Part shown: in pieces, positions 1 to 14,300 of the stretch | Layout of the letters: the number at the start of each line of letters is the position of its first letter | Position numbering within the stretch: the first letter of the stretch is position 1 | From: Eumeta japonica | Lineage: Eukaryota > Arthropoda > Insecta > Lepidoptera > Psychidae | Length of the DNA stretch: 64,000 bases | Direction of reading: 5' to 3' | Assembly: GCA_005406025.1 (NCBI GenBank) | Contig: BGZK01001243.1 | Coordinates: forward strand, 62,001-126,000 | Notes under the pieces: model-generated | Seen by the model: only the letters and a program-made list of their open reading frames with translations | The model's database searches: none | What the model was told of the DNA's origin: nothing | Program-made: the position numbers and the translations under genes

Positions 1-309
1 GCAGCTCTATTAGAAGACACTGGGTTATGTCAGGTCTTGTTCAATCAAGAATTATGTCATATGTCTGAACATCTACAGAGGAATTATATTTCTTACCAAA
101 GTCCAAAAAAAAAGTTACGTTATGAGTACGAAATTAAAAGGTATCTAAAAAATTAAAAGAATATGTACCTAGTTTGTACGGATGTTAGGCACGTTTTTTA
201 TTAACAAATAAGAAAAAATGCACAATAGAGTTCATCATTAATATACGACGTATTTAATAACTGAGAAGCATCATTAGAGTTTAATGAATTTTTTTTTTTA
301 ATTTTAACG
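1..309. other. AT-rich sequence without a visible gene
   Basis: No open frame of coding character, no transposon protein and no tandem repeat are visible here. Confidence 0.6.
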
Positions 310-1110
310 TCTGCTATGAAAATTGAAAATTTTCACAAAATTAAAAATTTACTGTTTGCACCCCAATTTGAGCGGATAAATCGATCGAAACGCAGTTTAT
401 GACATTCAAAAGGAATTTACTCAATTTATAATTTCTGAAACTAGTTTCACCCGGTAGATTTTGTGGTATCTTAAAAACAAAGTTTTCTGAAAAACGTTGT
501 TTTGAAATATCTTTCAGACTACTCTACCGACCTATACCAAAATCTAATCAGCTCTTTTTCCCAAGCAGTTAGATCGACTGCCGCAAACTCTGTAAAAATC
601 AGTTGATTTGTTCAAGAGATATCGTTGAAGAAAATTTTTTTAAAAGTGTTTTCTTTGCCATATTTTGTAAATTGCTCTACCGATAAATTCCAAAATCTAT
701 TCAGTTGTTCTCCTTAAAAAACAACGTCGTACGTTATTTCCAAAAAATATTTATTATATAGTATCTTTGAACTACTCCACCGATAAATTCTAAAATATAA
801 TCAGTTATTTTATTTAGAAAACGGCATAGCTCGTCGCAAATTATAATAAAATCGCTCGGTTCGTTCGAAAGATACGGTTATGAGAGATTTGAAAAAAGGG
901 TGTTTTCATAGATGTTTGTTTTTCAAGATGTTTAGTATTTAGTTATTTTTTTTTCTGCTTAAAAAACTGCGTCAACTGCAATAAAGCAGATCCAAATCAA
1001 GCAACGTATTCCAAAGATATTGTAGTAGAAAAAAAATAATGCAATTTTTTAAAACATTATATTTTTCAGTTGTAAAAACGAAAAATGCAATAAAATTATA
1101 TTATTAATCT
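310..1110. repeat. Degenerate tandem/dispersed repeat, copy 1
   Basis: Units of roughly 110-150 bases recur four or five times in decayed form. Each has a 'CTACTCYACCGATAAATTC' type start, then 'CCAAAATCTAATCAG', then a 'GTTCGAAAGATATCG' type end (for example about 517-640, 665-760, 770-890, 955-1030). The same motifs recur at 58800-59165, where 'TCTGCTTAAAAAA', 'ATAAAGCGGATATC' and 'CGAAAGATATC' match 955-1025. This points to one dispersed family. It has no coding capacity that I can see. Confidence 0.6.
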
Positions 1111-2059
1111 CGAGGGGCTTGAAACAGCAAAAAAATCGATCTTTTGAGCATGATGAGCTCAATATTTTACATCTTTATTATTAACACTTTGAACTCGGAA
1201 GTCGTAAGAAGTTTCAGGGATGGCCTTTAGGGTCAACCGTTTTACATATTTTTAAAACAAAACCATTTATCAAAGCAACACTTTCCTAGGTAAGCTACTA
1301 GGTACGCGATTCACGCATTAATAATATTGAAATATCACATATTAGAATGTAAAACAACAAGGCTTTAATTATAACCATTATAAAGTAATTGTTTGAATCA
1401 CAATGTGTGTCATATTGTCCGTCAAATTATTGTTATTGACTTCGTTATTAATTTTCCTGTTCTGAATGTTTGTCACGTTAACAAGGATAGGCTTAGTTAG
1501 AACCACAGGGTAGAACGCCATCTGATAGGGAGGAGGCGCGAGTTCGAAAGCCCTGAAAGGAAGGCCTTCACCCTTTTTCCTACACACGTGCACGTTTAAA
1601 ATATCAGTTGTTACTTTTTTAATAGGGAAGCTGATGGAATTTATAAATCGGAAAGGCTACACAAGAATTCTCGACAAACAATTGTGAAGTCAACCGCACG
1701 CGTGAAAGACAGTCGACGAAAGTTGCGCCTTTGAAACTCACAAATATTTTCTGACGGTTCACGTACTTTTCCAAGTACATAGTTAAAATTAGGTATATCC
1801 TATGCACCGAAGGCATCACCGACGGCATATTCAAAACGTCAGCAGGGACGACCAATAAATTATTATTGTGACGAAGCTATTGTATCGGTCTCGTGATTGC
1901 GCCTTGTTGATATCGTGCGCGGTGCGGGGCGGCGCCGGCGGCGCGTCGGCGGCGCGCTGCAGTGCGCCGGCCGACTTCGGACAGCGCGTGTTGTCCGTGA
2001 GCAGCATCGGAGACGGCCGCAAGCGCGGCTAGTCATTATCTCGCCGCGATAACGTGATA
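1111..2059. other. Upstream flank of the NPF-motif gene, with a GC-rich block
   Basis: No coding region is supported. Positions 1485-1590 read on the minus strand look like a fragment of a dispersed lepidopteran repeat ('CAGATGGCGTTCTACCCTGT'); this is by recall and weak. A GC-rich block (about 1915-2035, with runs of GGCGGCG) precedes the first coding exon by about 150 bases and could be promoter or 5' untranslated sequence. Confidence 0.4.
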
Positions 2060-2083
2060 GCACGCACTATCGACTCTGATAAC

Positions 2084-2088
2084 TCAGT
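2084..2088 (+). promoter_or_regulatory. Possible arthropod initiator (TCAGT)
   Basis: TCAGT lies 94 bases before the ATG at 2182, just after a GC-rich block and next to a GCGGCCGC at 2111-2118. Arthropod core promoters often have TCAGT at the start of transcription. A five-base match is common by chance, so this is only a suggestion. Confidence 0.2.
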
Positions 2089-2181
2089 GAGATTACCGAT
2101 AAGGCATCGTGCGGCCGCGCCACGGGAACCACCTCTCTTATTATGTAAAATTGTTTACATAAGTGCGTCCAAAAGGTAGCC

Positions 2182-2363
2182 ATGGCAGCGGCGACGTCGG
2201 GCCACAGAAAGATCATCTCCATTTACGACTACCCGGAGCACCTGAACCCGTTCAGGGAGGAGGAGGAGACCAACAGTAAGATCCGTTTTTGGACCCTCGG
2301 CAGGAAACTCAAGCGCTCCAATAGCATCACTTTCTCTGGAATCAAAGATCTCAGGAACTCATG
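2182..2363 (+). CDS. Exon 1 of the NPF-motif gene
   Basis: The exon starts at an ATG in a strong context (GCCATGG) and codes for residues 1-60 plus two bases of a Trp codon. It contains DYPEHLNPFREEEE, the first NPF motif, and a basic WTLGRKLKRSNS stretch. It ends at a good donor, ATG|GTAAGAG. Read without splicing the frame stops at once after Trp, as expected for a donor within the codon. The codon use is GC-richer than the flanking intron. Confidence 0.85.
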
Positions 2364-5300
2364 GTAAGAGTTTTACTCCTTGTTCTAATAAAGTCGACAT
2401 ACCATAATATGACAATTCATTATGTGGTCTCTTTGCTTTTAAAGAACGCTAATAAGTAGCATCGCATTTAACAAAAGGAAAATATGACTAATAATATGTA
2501 AATACATTATTTTCATGTGTTCCGTATAACGGTAAAACGGAGTCATTTGTAGCGATGATTTCTTATACGCCAAAGACAATTCAATAAATATTCCGTGATA
2601 TGAGCAAATAAAACGAAACTTCGAAGAATTACAATAATCCATTATTGATGTGATTCCGTGACGTCAGTAGCAACGCGCGTTGCACTGTGTAGGTATCTCC
2701 ATGTAGAAATAATGTATCTACGTACGCGAATCTCTTTCATTGTAGATTATTTGAAATGGTTTTCTTGGCTTTTTCAATGAGCCTTTTTTCGAAATTGACT
2801 TATTTATTTGTAAAATATATTGCACGACCATTTTGTTAACGTTCTTTTTACAATACAAAACAAGAAAAGAATATTGAAAAGCCAATATTAATTTATTATT
2901 TATATGTATAATTTGTATAACCTAGATATGTAAATGTTCGAGGTCGTCTGAAAGATTGAAGATTCGGTTAGCAAGTCAATTTCTTCGACTTGTGAATAAT
3001 ATTTACCGTACCTCACTTTCTCTAATAAGAACACGTTTGAAAGTATGATTCTCTAATTAATAGATTCGTGTGGTTTTACATTGTTATTGTATTGAACATT
3101 AATTCTGATTGTACCAAAGACGTGTCGTGTCTCAATCATCGAAATAAACTTATAGTCTCTTTTTCATATGAAAATTATTTTATATAAAATAAGAGAAAAA
3201 AAATATGATGTATATTGATCAGACATAAAGTTATGGTTCCATAACAAATATTGCTTATTAAAAATATTACGGTTTTTTAATTACCAAACATTGTAAATTG
3301 AAACTTGACCCATCTCTAGTATGCTTAGTATGGCACGATTAAATAAATTTCGAAAAGATCATTAGTATTTGTGGAGCCCTTCTTACTTTTATTTTAGGAG
3401 GTTCATTAATTATAAGATTCCAAATGAATAGCAGGTTTGCTGACGTCCAACACATAGCTCTATGCTGTGAGTTATTTAATTTTCCAAGCAGTATTCCAGT
3501 GATTCTTAATAACTAATAGTGCTGTAAATACGAAATATAATATGTATTCTGAATTCAACAGACACTTATCTATGGACAATAATTTAATGATTTTGGGGAA
3601 TACATTCGTACAATGTTTGCAATGTTTAAATGCATAAGGCGGCACCGATATATAAACGCAACTACACCAGTTGTACTAACTAAGTAGGCAAACTAAAGAC
3701 GAACATTTTAAATGTTTACTCATTAATGATGGTGCTTCTATATATATCGGCTTGTTTTGATACTCAAATAACTTAAATCAAACCCCAGCAATTGTATCTA
3801 ATTACGGTAAAACTAAAATTGTGAAATACACGCAATAACAAGAAATTTGCAAGTTAATTTGGATTCCTTCTCTATTTCTTGATCGTTTGGTAAATTTTCA
3901 TAAATACGTAACAACATATCCGATGGCAAATATAAACCAATGATATATACTAACGCTGCACCCAGAATCGTCCCTTACCACGAAACTTAGTAAGGGGAAT
4001 GAAAACTTCACACACCTTTGGTTTCGACCACAAAACATGATTTAAAAATTGTCCGATGCTCAAAAGAAACTTATTTTAAACATCAATTATATTGATAAAT
4101 TATTTTCCTCATTATTATAATCCTTAACATTGACTCATAGTTTAACAGCGACTTGAATTTCGGTATTGACGTTCGCTGCAATGCACATGCAGGAAACTCC
4201 AGCAATCAGTAAAAGGTAAAGAATAATATATGAGAAAATAAGCTTTTTTTATATTTTTTCAATAAAATTGAAAATAATAAATAACTTCTAACAATGACGC
4301 AACTGAATACGCGATATGGAAATAGTCTGGTTAAATAGAAGGATGAGATTAGAAGTTAGATGGGAAAATACATTCATATCTGAACTTCTATTGACGAGCT
4401 TTTTGGGTATCGCAATTAATAGAACTTAACTAATAAGGAAAACTTTATAAAGATGTTAAGAGACATGCAACATGATTAATTCTGACCTCTACTAATTTTC
4501 TTAGTCTTAGACGTCATTATAAATGTAGCTAATTAGACGAGATTCTCGTATATCTCCTTAAGATAATCCGATACAGCTATTATCTGAAACAATCCATGGG
4601 TTTGTCCAAAAATCTCTACTTTTGCAAATAATTCTTAAAATACGTTGATCGCGGTATAATCATAACCAATTTGTTTGCTGTCATAATTTGTTTGATGACT
4701 CAAATAATCCGACTATTGATAATTGGCTTTCGATCGAATTGAATTTAGCTCTTAGTTGTGATATTTGAATTAATGAAATATAAAATTGATACGGTTTTAT
4801 ACAAAAGAAAAGTAATTTTATTGTAATTCTAAATTGACTTGTTTTTTGAAATAAGCAGCTTTGAATCACATGCATTACCATTGTTGAAATTGTAAAATTA
4901 AATTTGAATAAGAAGGAATAAAATAAAAACAATAATTGTCGGCCGTCTACAATTTTCTATACATTTCACTTACCAACATTTATGCCCATAAAAAAAACTT
5001 GTAAATATTTTAAAAGTTTACACAATAATTACTCGTCAACAATACAAGTTTCGTTACCACACAGCTATCGATGACTTGCATTCGATGACTTGTGCCAACA
5101 TATCGAATTGTATATTATATGCGCGAGTATTTATTAATATAAAGCTTATTCCGTCTATCCGGTAGCGATTGTGTCGTGTGACAACAAATTAATGCTGTGC
5201 ACTAAAACCCACGAATTGTACAGTGAGATTAGTGTCTTAAGTGATGTTCGACCTTCTATTTTTATTTCAATTTCTATTGATTTATTTCATAATAATTTAT

Positions 5301-8300
5301 ATTTAAGTCATGTTTTTGTCATAGAGGAATACCTAGATTTGGTCAAAGTAATTCATGCATTTTTTTGCTGTGTGTCTGGTGAAAAAGAATACTATCAAGG
5401 AAAGTAGAGTTCAACTATGCGAGCAAGTCACTGACTGCTGGTTATTGCAAGAGAGTCGAAGACATCGACTACAAGATAAAGTAATTCAACCACCTTTTTA
5501 TAAATTAAAAAAAGACAGTCGGATAAGTGCGCAGCGGGCCACGCGCAGTGTAAAGTTCCGTAATTACCCGACACAATATCTGGATTTGCTATCCATAAAT
5601 ACCCCGCAAATCATCTCCATTTTACGTGTAGGGTAAGTTACCTTAAAAAATTTTTTTAAAGATTTTCTTTATCACTCTGTCGGCATGATGAATATGTACC
5701 AAAGTACGACAGCTCTGCAGTACTAAAAGTCTCTGAGCTCTGACTTAAGCCGTGGACAGACAGAAAGGCAGACGGACGGACGAACATGGCAAAACTAAGG
5801 GTTTCTTGTTGACTACGGAATCCTAAAAAAGTAGTTGAATCACTTTTGTTTTTATTTTAAATATATCCTAATTGCGTTACAAATTTTACTGCCGACATCC
5901 GCAAACAGCTCGAGCTAATAAGAGCATGAAATTATTATTTCAATAAATGATTCCATATACTTATTCCAAATTAGTCATCTCACGGGGCTTACAAAATTTT
6001 ATGATTTATTGATCAGTCGTTTTAAATCACGACTCATGCAGTTAATAACATATCAAAGACCGATATCGTATGATGAATAACAATTTTTTGAAGAGCTGTC
6101 AATAATTAACAACTAAAACTATAGTGAGATCTTGGCGGAGATCGTTTTCAAGGTTTATTACAAACCGATCTAGAACGCTGACTCCAAATATAATCGAGCG
6201 CATCCGAGTCGCGCTTGACCGGTTTTCCCCTTAGAGTTCGTTGCCACTGTTTGGAGCGATTTCTTACAGACTTCAAATGACGGTACTTCATTTTAAATAA
6301 TCTGAACGCAGTCCTGCGGTTTGTTTTTGATAATACACAACACTTTGAACACTCCCATTTCCTTTTTATTAGTATTATTATTCAAATTCAAAATATCTTT
6401 ATTTCGTAGGTTATAATATAACACTTGAAATACGTCATAGCATTTAAAGAATTTACAGGTTTTTTTTTAATATCACCACTTTTTTTTTAATTACCAAAAA
6501 CGAGGAAGAAACTTAAGAGGACAACTCTCAAACCAAAATTACATGAAAATGATATCATATATAAAACTATTGCAAGAAATACAAACCTGTAGGGAGTCGA
6601 GCTTTTTTGCAGCGTCTGCTTAATAAAAACTTTAAATTTGTATAAGAATAAATTTTATATATCCTCAGGGGCGGGCAAATTTTGTATATCCATTGAACAT
6701 GCGCACACGGAGCCCTCTAAGTGAATTCGCGACCTTATTTAGTCGATTATTCATTTAAATGCATTTATATAGTTGTATCCCTAACATTTATTCTATTTTC
6801 ACTAACCCTGCATCTTTCCATTGTCTTTTAGGTCAATAATGGTTTAATAACCATGAGTACATAAAAAAAAGGAGTAAAACTTTATAACTCCAGGGCTCCT
6901 TACGTCCATCCATCTATTTGTCCAAACGTTTCAGCTATATTTATTTCCAAACAAGGCAATCAATAATTTTCTTAAAAATGTAAACGAAACAGAAAAAATA
7001 TTGAAATGCATATTACAGATACTCATGGGTTTTATCTAAAACGAAATTTCGTATTTAATAGTTATCAGTTATATCAAATTTGTAAACATATACTATAAAA
7101 ATATATACTACGGAATTTGCACTTGATCACATTTCTGTATATTTTGAATTCTCTTACGTTCCGGTCGAGAGCATGATACATATAAAATTGTCCGTAAATA
7201 CATATGTATATATTAATTGAAAAAATAGTAAATTTATTTCCTGCTAGCAAAAACCTTATCATAAAATTTTCATAAACTATGATCCAAAACCTAACACAAA
7301 CGCTCTATTAAGTATTTCAGAATAGACTCGTTTTTTTTTTTTGGAATCAATTTCAAAGCGTAGCAATCTCTAATTGACGTGATTTATCTATCTAGGCTTA
7401 ATATGGAAAGGATTTTAAAAAATGGATTCATTCTTGCGTACACAAAATATAACTGCAGTTTTATGAACTTTGAAAGCCGAAGCGATGACCAATGAAATAA
7501 TATCAAGACTTATTACTTTTTTCCATTGCATAAATAAGCATGAATGTATCATCGCTACTAAATGGCGTATAGTTAAAAAAATCAGAATACGCCTCTTTAG
7601 GTACCCTTATTTTCATAAATAATTCGACGATACTTTTATACAGTGAACATGCGAACATCACTCCACCCCGCGGACGATAACAAAAACTAAAAGTTATTCC
7701 AACAGCCGACGAGGTCGCAGCAAGATGGCGGTTGCAAAATACATAAATAAAAAGCGTCTAGATCCTGCGACCTTTGGCAGAATCGAGACAGCCGGGCCGG
7801 CCGGCCACACAGCTAACGTTTTATCATCACTATGCAACAAAATGTTATCATGCGCAGCGCATACCACTGCGAATACACACATCTGAGCAAAATACCGTCA
7901 GACGCTTATTTATAGGGCTGAAGTCATATCATTGTTGTTTATAGTCGATTCGCGACAAAACTGTGTAATGCATATCACTGTATTTCACTATGTTATTCTA
8001 AAAAAAAAATATAACTAACCGAAAATAATTACATCTCTATATTAGTTATTATGGCGAAACTCACCAGTGTTATTAACTCAAAATTTATTTTCATTCACAA
8101 AGCGATTAAGCTTAAATGGGCAGACTGAGCATTGCTTTCGAATTAGAACCTACCCTGTTCGAATACTGCCTACGAGCGAATTAACTGATCAGTGTCTAAT
8201 TTAAATCAAAACAAACAATTTACTTCGTGCTTCTGAGAACAGGTTGAGTCAGTCTCTAATATTATAATTGCTTACGACGATTACAGTCGTCACCAGCTCC

Positions 8301-11300
8301 CAAGTCCAACTGCAAATCCAGGAAGGATCATGGAAGTCACATGTCCTTCCCTGCGCTGGGTCTTTGTCTTATTATTGTAATCGAATTAAAGTTAGCCCTG
8401 ACTGAACTTCGGCTACGTAATATCCAAAACGAAGGCTGGATCCACCTTTGCTCCCAACCCATAATGAACGTGGGTCTATAAAAACCCCTCAATTTAAAAC
8501 AAAAAAGATTGAAGAAGGGTATGTTTCTATAATGGGATGACTTGAAACGACGAAGTTACACAACAATTTTACATGCTGAATAAGTTTTGATAATATTGCA
8601 CCATTGTATCGGGTATTATGTACGTTCGTAAACTTGCCAAGTAACATGATAGCGAAAGATCTCAATTTATGCAAATGTAATAATAAATTACTTCTGATGT
8701 GGTTATTAACAGCACTCCACTATTGAACTCCTTGAATGTGATAAGTGACTGCTTCTTATGACGAACGAAGATTAAAATAAAAAAAAATAGAAACTAATAA
8801 ACTTAAATAATGCTTTATATAGTTGTTTTCCCTCTTGAAACATTTTTCTGACTCTATCACTAAAACTGCCTTCCACTCGTTGGTTGTAAAATTAGGAACT
8901 CTTAAAATGGCACTTGATTGATTTTATAAATCTAGGCAATAGTCTTAACTAGTTGTGAACGCTGTAGCAAGAAAATAACATTACACTTGACTGTAAATAA
9001 CTTTGATCACCTGACCTCGTCCGGGTAGCTGGTAACCAATTGCGGCTCGCTGCAAATGGTGTGTTAATTCAATAACACGCAATATTGAAGAATAAGCTAT
9101 TGCAATATGCTTAAATTTTGCTAAACTCAATTTTTAAAATAATGGAGTTTAAGAATATTTAAGTACTACAATATAGCGAACGAATACACAAACTGTAAGT
9201 ATTTACAGTTAAGGCATAGGCACGCGATTGCATATTCCTTGATTACAATCTAAGGTATCACCATTAGTTAATAAACTATTACTATCTAGATTGCATGCAA
9301 ATACCTATCTAATGTCAAGGTATAACTATTTCATGAAGCTGGAAACTGACCGTTCATGTTGACAGTTCGTAGCTTCATGCTATATTCACATTTAGTTGAA
9401 CTGAAAAAAATACTTAAGAAAATTGCAATAAGAGTATTTATACATAATGTATAATGCTTATCTGCTAAAATCATCGCTTGTTATTTATAGCGTCATTCGG
9501 GCCAAGTACATAACAAGATGATTGACAGTAACACAATTCCAACGATAAATATGATAAATGTAATTATGTTTTACAAAGTCCACAGACTGCTTTAACTTCG
9601 TTATTGAACCAATGCATTTTTCGTTTGGAGAGTTTTATCGATAGTATCATCGCCGTAGTGATATCGGCGAATCTAAAAACGACACAAAACAGCGTAAAAC
9701 TGAAAAAATTAAAACATGCCGATATCGGAACATATCTAAAATCATGCTTTGAACACAACACTTCGCTTCTTGTGCGCTCAACACGTAGCATAATTATTGA
9801 AAAATTCTGTTCGAGATGAACTTTACAATTACGAAATAAATAGTGATTTTCAATAAAGATTTTAAAAGGAGGTTTCAATGAGTCTTGCAGCAAATGGTTT
9901 TCTGAAAATTACCTTGTGCCTTCGCATCGCCTATATTACTTTCTAAAGACAACGACCCTCGACAAACACTTTTACCGTCGCTAACGTATGTTCAAAACCG
10001 CATAACTAGCCAAGGAGAGACCTTTGCTTTAATTTATTCTTGCAGATAGGAAGTAAGGCCTTTCGTCAAATTGTCGCGAAGTGATTTATATCGCTTAAAG
10101 TACTGTTAGACTTAAAAAAAATGATTATATACTAAAAGGACTGATAACATCGATCGAAGAGGCGACGACTATTAGATTTATTTAGCCATATAATATTTGA
10201 CAAGTACGATAATTATGATTAATGAATGAACTACAATGCTTATATCATAACAGTACTTATAATGATATATAGAATTCTCATCGACACGATTTCTTGACTT
10301 ATCGTTTGGCGCATTACTACTATCGTTCGACGTATGCGATCTTCTTTTTTCTCTAAAAATCAAACGATTGAAACCACAATTCAACCTTGTCTTTATTCAA
10401 AACAGCACAAACCAAATTTAAAACTTATGAGAGACGTTAAATTATTTCAACATAAGAAAGTTTTATTTGGAACAGTCAAATCGAACATGAAACTGACCTT
10501 TTAGAGTTCATTCCCTCATCGAGGAGTACTGTAAGTACCTTTTTCACACTACAGCTCTAATGTCCGTTACAAGGCCCTGTTGTTCTCGTTATCTATGATT
10601 ACACCAGACCTCATGTGTTTGCATTGTTTTTCTTAACACGACGGTGTTTTATTATAATCATATGAGAGGATTCATCGATATTAAGAGAATGATCGTCTTA
10701 TTGATACATACGCCTATCTATCCATCTTCCAGGCGGTCACGTGCTACAATGTTATTTGATACTTTTTGATATGACTAATGAAAATTAGGAGTTATATAGT
10801 AAAGTTATAAGCACAAATGCGATTCTAATTTAAGAACTACGTACTTCAAATGTTGAGAGAGGCGCTACTGTAATTTTGTTCCGTACATACACAGATTTAC
10901 AACGAAATTACACATTGTAAAATTTCAGAAAATTTCCTACACACTCCCCAGTTTCCATTTATATACTTTAGTTAATTTTGATGTATTAATCATAAATCTT
11001 ATTTTTTTGGAATTAATTTTGAAACTGAATTATGTTGTATTGTGTGAGATGTTAATGAATTATGTTGTCACTAATTAGTGCCTTCTTTTCAAGTCATCTA
11101 AGTGTTTAGATATTTACTAATCAGCCATGCAGATACGCCAAATTATTGTGGCTTTTTTTGTATTTATTTTGACGTAGCTGTTAGCCTATGAACTTATGTC
11201 GTCACTGGCAAATAAGACTACTTTCGTGAGCGCATTGACCTATAACTCAATTGATACTAAGAGGCTATATAAATATTTTCGTCATTTTCACAATGCACCA

Positions 11301-14300
11301 ACTCCCTATGCAATCGACTTGCAACTGTGGTTTAGTTATGTTACTGTTTATGTCTTCATTAGAGTTACGTTGCCACTGACGGTTAGTTCCATTGCGTTAT
11401 TTTTTTAATATTTTTTATAGACTTTTTCACAAATCGTTTTAGGACAAAAATGAGCGCATTATTTTTACGAAACTAACTATGTATTAGTTAATTACAGTGA
11501 AACCTTTTACAATTTTATATTTTTTTATAAAATCATAAAATCATAAATCATTTATTGTAATTTTTAATAAAATTGTTCGATTTAGTGCCTCTTCTAGAAC
11601 TGTCTTTTAAATTCACTTATAGCAAAAATTTACTTGTGTAGGTTATTTGTAAAATCAAAATTAATTTAGTAATTGACTTATAGACATGAGTTTAAAAAAG
11701 AAGTCACGAAAGAAACCCATAAATAAACACTTCAAAATTGCTAAAACAAAAAATGCTTTTTCGGTTTTTATTACAAAGCGAGAAACAACATAAATCCTTT
11801 AGTTTCGTCAAATCTAGCCAACGCTCTATCGCGTGTTTCGGCTTGACCCAGTTCAGCGATTTCAGAACGGACAGCGCCTTCGTTCATTGCGCCCGCGCCC
11901 GTAAACCAGTTTGTTCTCTGAATTATCAATAGCATTAGCTGATGTAGTACCGTTTCATTGGCCCTCCTTTCGGCTCTAATGAATGAATGAGCAATTAGAT
12001 CGTTGAAAATCACTGGCGTATAAATTTTTATTGCGATACAATTCTGAGTACTCATTGAATTTAAAGAAAACTTGTTAATTTATGACAATAAATCCTCCGA
12101 TATGTTCAGATATAATGTGTTAATTTTAATGAAATAGATCAAGTTCATTACGAAGGTTTATAATAAGATAGTTAAATGAAAATTTATAGAAGCAATTCAT
12201 TAACTGCATCTCGCAGTTGGTAAATAAACTTCGCATATATTTGTATTTTTATGTTATTAATAGCCAGTAATGACGACCATTAGCGCTAGAAATGGGTGTG
12301 AGATATGTTTTTTATCATTATATATTCATTGAAAAGTTACAATTTTTTTTATGGATTTTCGAATTTATTATTTATATACTGATTTATGATCAACGAAATT
12401 TTACTGTGAGACGATTTGCTCCATTTTAAAAATAAAGTGTAAAAAAATCCCTCATCTCTGAAAACTGGTTGATAGATATTCTACGTGTACATCGAAGAAA
12501 GAAAGAAAACGTACAAATTTACAATACAAAGACATTCAAGAACATTCCTGTAACATACGCAAATATATGCGACCTCTAAATACGGATTGTCATTAAACAT
12601 TTCATTATACTTATTTTTAAATAACATTTCCGAGGGGGCAAACGACCTTGCGAACCACCACAGAGTAGGTGGTCATCGCCGCCCATGAACACTCGTGATC
12701 GCAGAGGAGTAATCCGTGCTTGCCGACCTCTTGGGGTAGGAACAGGATATCTGATGGCGGGGTCATTTAAGGAAGAGGAGTGGAGTGAAGTGGAGGACCG
12801 AAACTCTCACTTACTAGACGAAAAAAATGAGCATTATTAAAAATGCAACTTATTAAAATTGAATGTCCTTTGAAGGGCATTTATCTATACGCGTCAGTTC
12901 CAATTTTAGTACATATTAATGAGAAACCTTTATAGATCGTGACAAAGTTCTATTATTAATTTACTGTTCAGCAATCGATCATGTCCACAACAAACATCGG
13001 CAGCATGTGGCGCAATTAAAATGTAATATTAGGTTTTACAGCAGACGTCAAACAGCTCCTCGTATCGACGACGCGCCCTGGCTGGCGGCCAGCTTCGGCT
13101 TGGTCGCGCGCTAGTTTACGCCGGGGCGCGCTACAATAACAACCATGCTTTTCCTTCCGTTGCGGACGCGAACACTCCGAATAAAATTTCTGAACTACAT
13201 TAATGACTGATATCTGACGTCGATACCTATCTATACAATGTACAATGGCGTACGCGTTTTGGAATGACAGATATAACACTCAAGTAGCTGTTTAACGCAT
13301 GCGCCATTGGCTATCAACGAAATATGTTTTTGCCCCTTTTTTTTTTATTCACGATAATAGACGAAAAGATATATCCAATTATTGGAAGAAGGTTTCTATT
13401 TCTATATGAAGTTATTGTGTTGGGTTTTTTTTTATTATCCCTCTGCAAAGGCATAACCCGCATTTATTGATATTAGATTGAGGGGTTTGGATATTAAGGC
13501 TCGATTTGAATTGAGAACCAATAACCGGCATCATCAATCATACGGGGACGATGAGCTTTCCAAAACATGGTTTCTAATTGAATAAAAATTCAAAATTCAT
13601 TAATCAATATGCACGCGCAGTTAGCATTCTAACCCAGTACCTTCTCCGTCAGTCGGCCATCACCGCGCATGTACTTAACTAAGTGGAAGTAAACACACAG
13701 TGCTCGCATTGGGATGGTATGAAAAACTAGCCAAGTGCAAATCGGACCCTCGTAGAGAGGGTTCCTTACTATAAATCATCGCCTTAGGTCCCGCTAAAAT
13801 TAAGCAATATACTGCTTTTCCCACAAAATTTTAAAAACCTATAATTTTCTTCTAAACTATAAATAAGGCTCTAAAATTTTAGGGTCAATAATTTTGAAAA
13901 TAAGATGAGGGAACGATCGATTTTCTTATATTGTCTTTAATATCATTTAAGGCCTTTTCCACCATTTCCTTTTAAATTGACTTTTGAGTCACTTTTAAAA
14001 TTAATTTTGCGTTTCACTTCTTCCTTTTAATTGATTTTAACCTGAACAACCATTAAAAGGAGGATATGGAAAACAAAATTTAGTTTATAAATGACTTCCG
14101 TTAAAAGAAGATGGTAGAAGAAATCCTAATCCGGTATTTTCAAAAATATCTTTCTCCTTTCCACATTATGTCATAAATAACTACGTTTCACACAAGAAAC
14201 GTTTTAAGATAATAGGTGTCAGCCCATTTACCGCGATACCGTGTTATATACCGTGAGCGGTATTTACACTCTGTTCCAAAATAAATTGTGTTTGACAAAT

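Noticed and set aside
9564..9893. Open frames of 109 codons (-) and 71 codons (+) over the same stretch
   Set aside because: No domain or coding-like composition, frames overlap in antisense, no splice sites in a useful phase.
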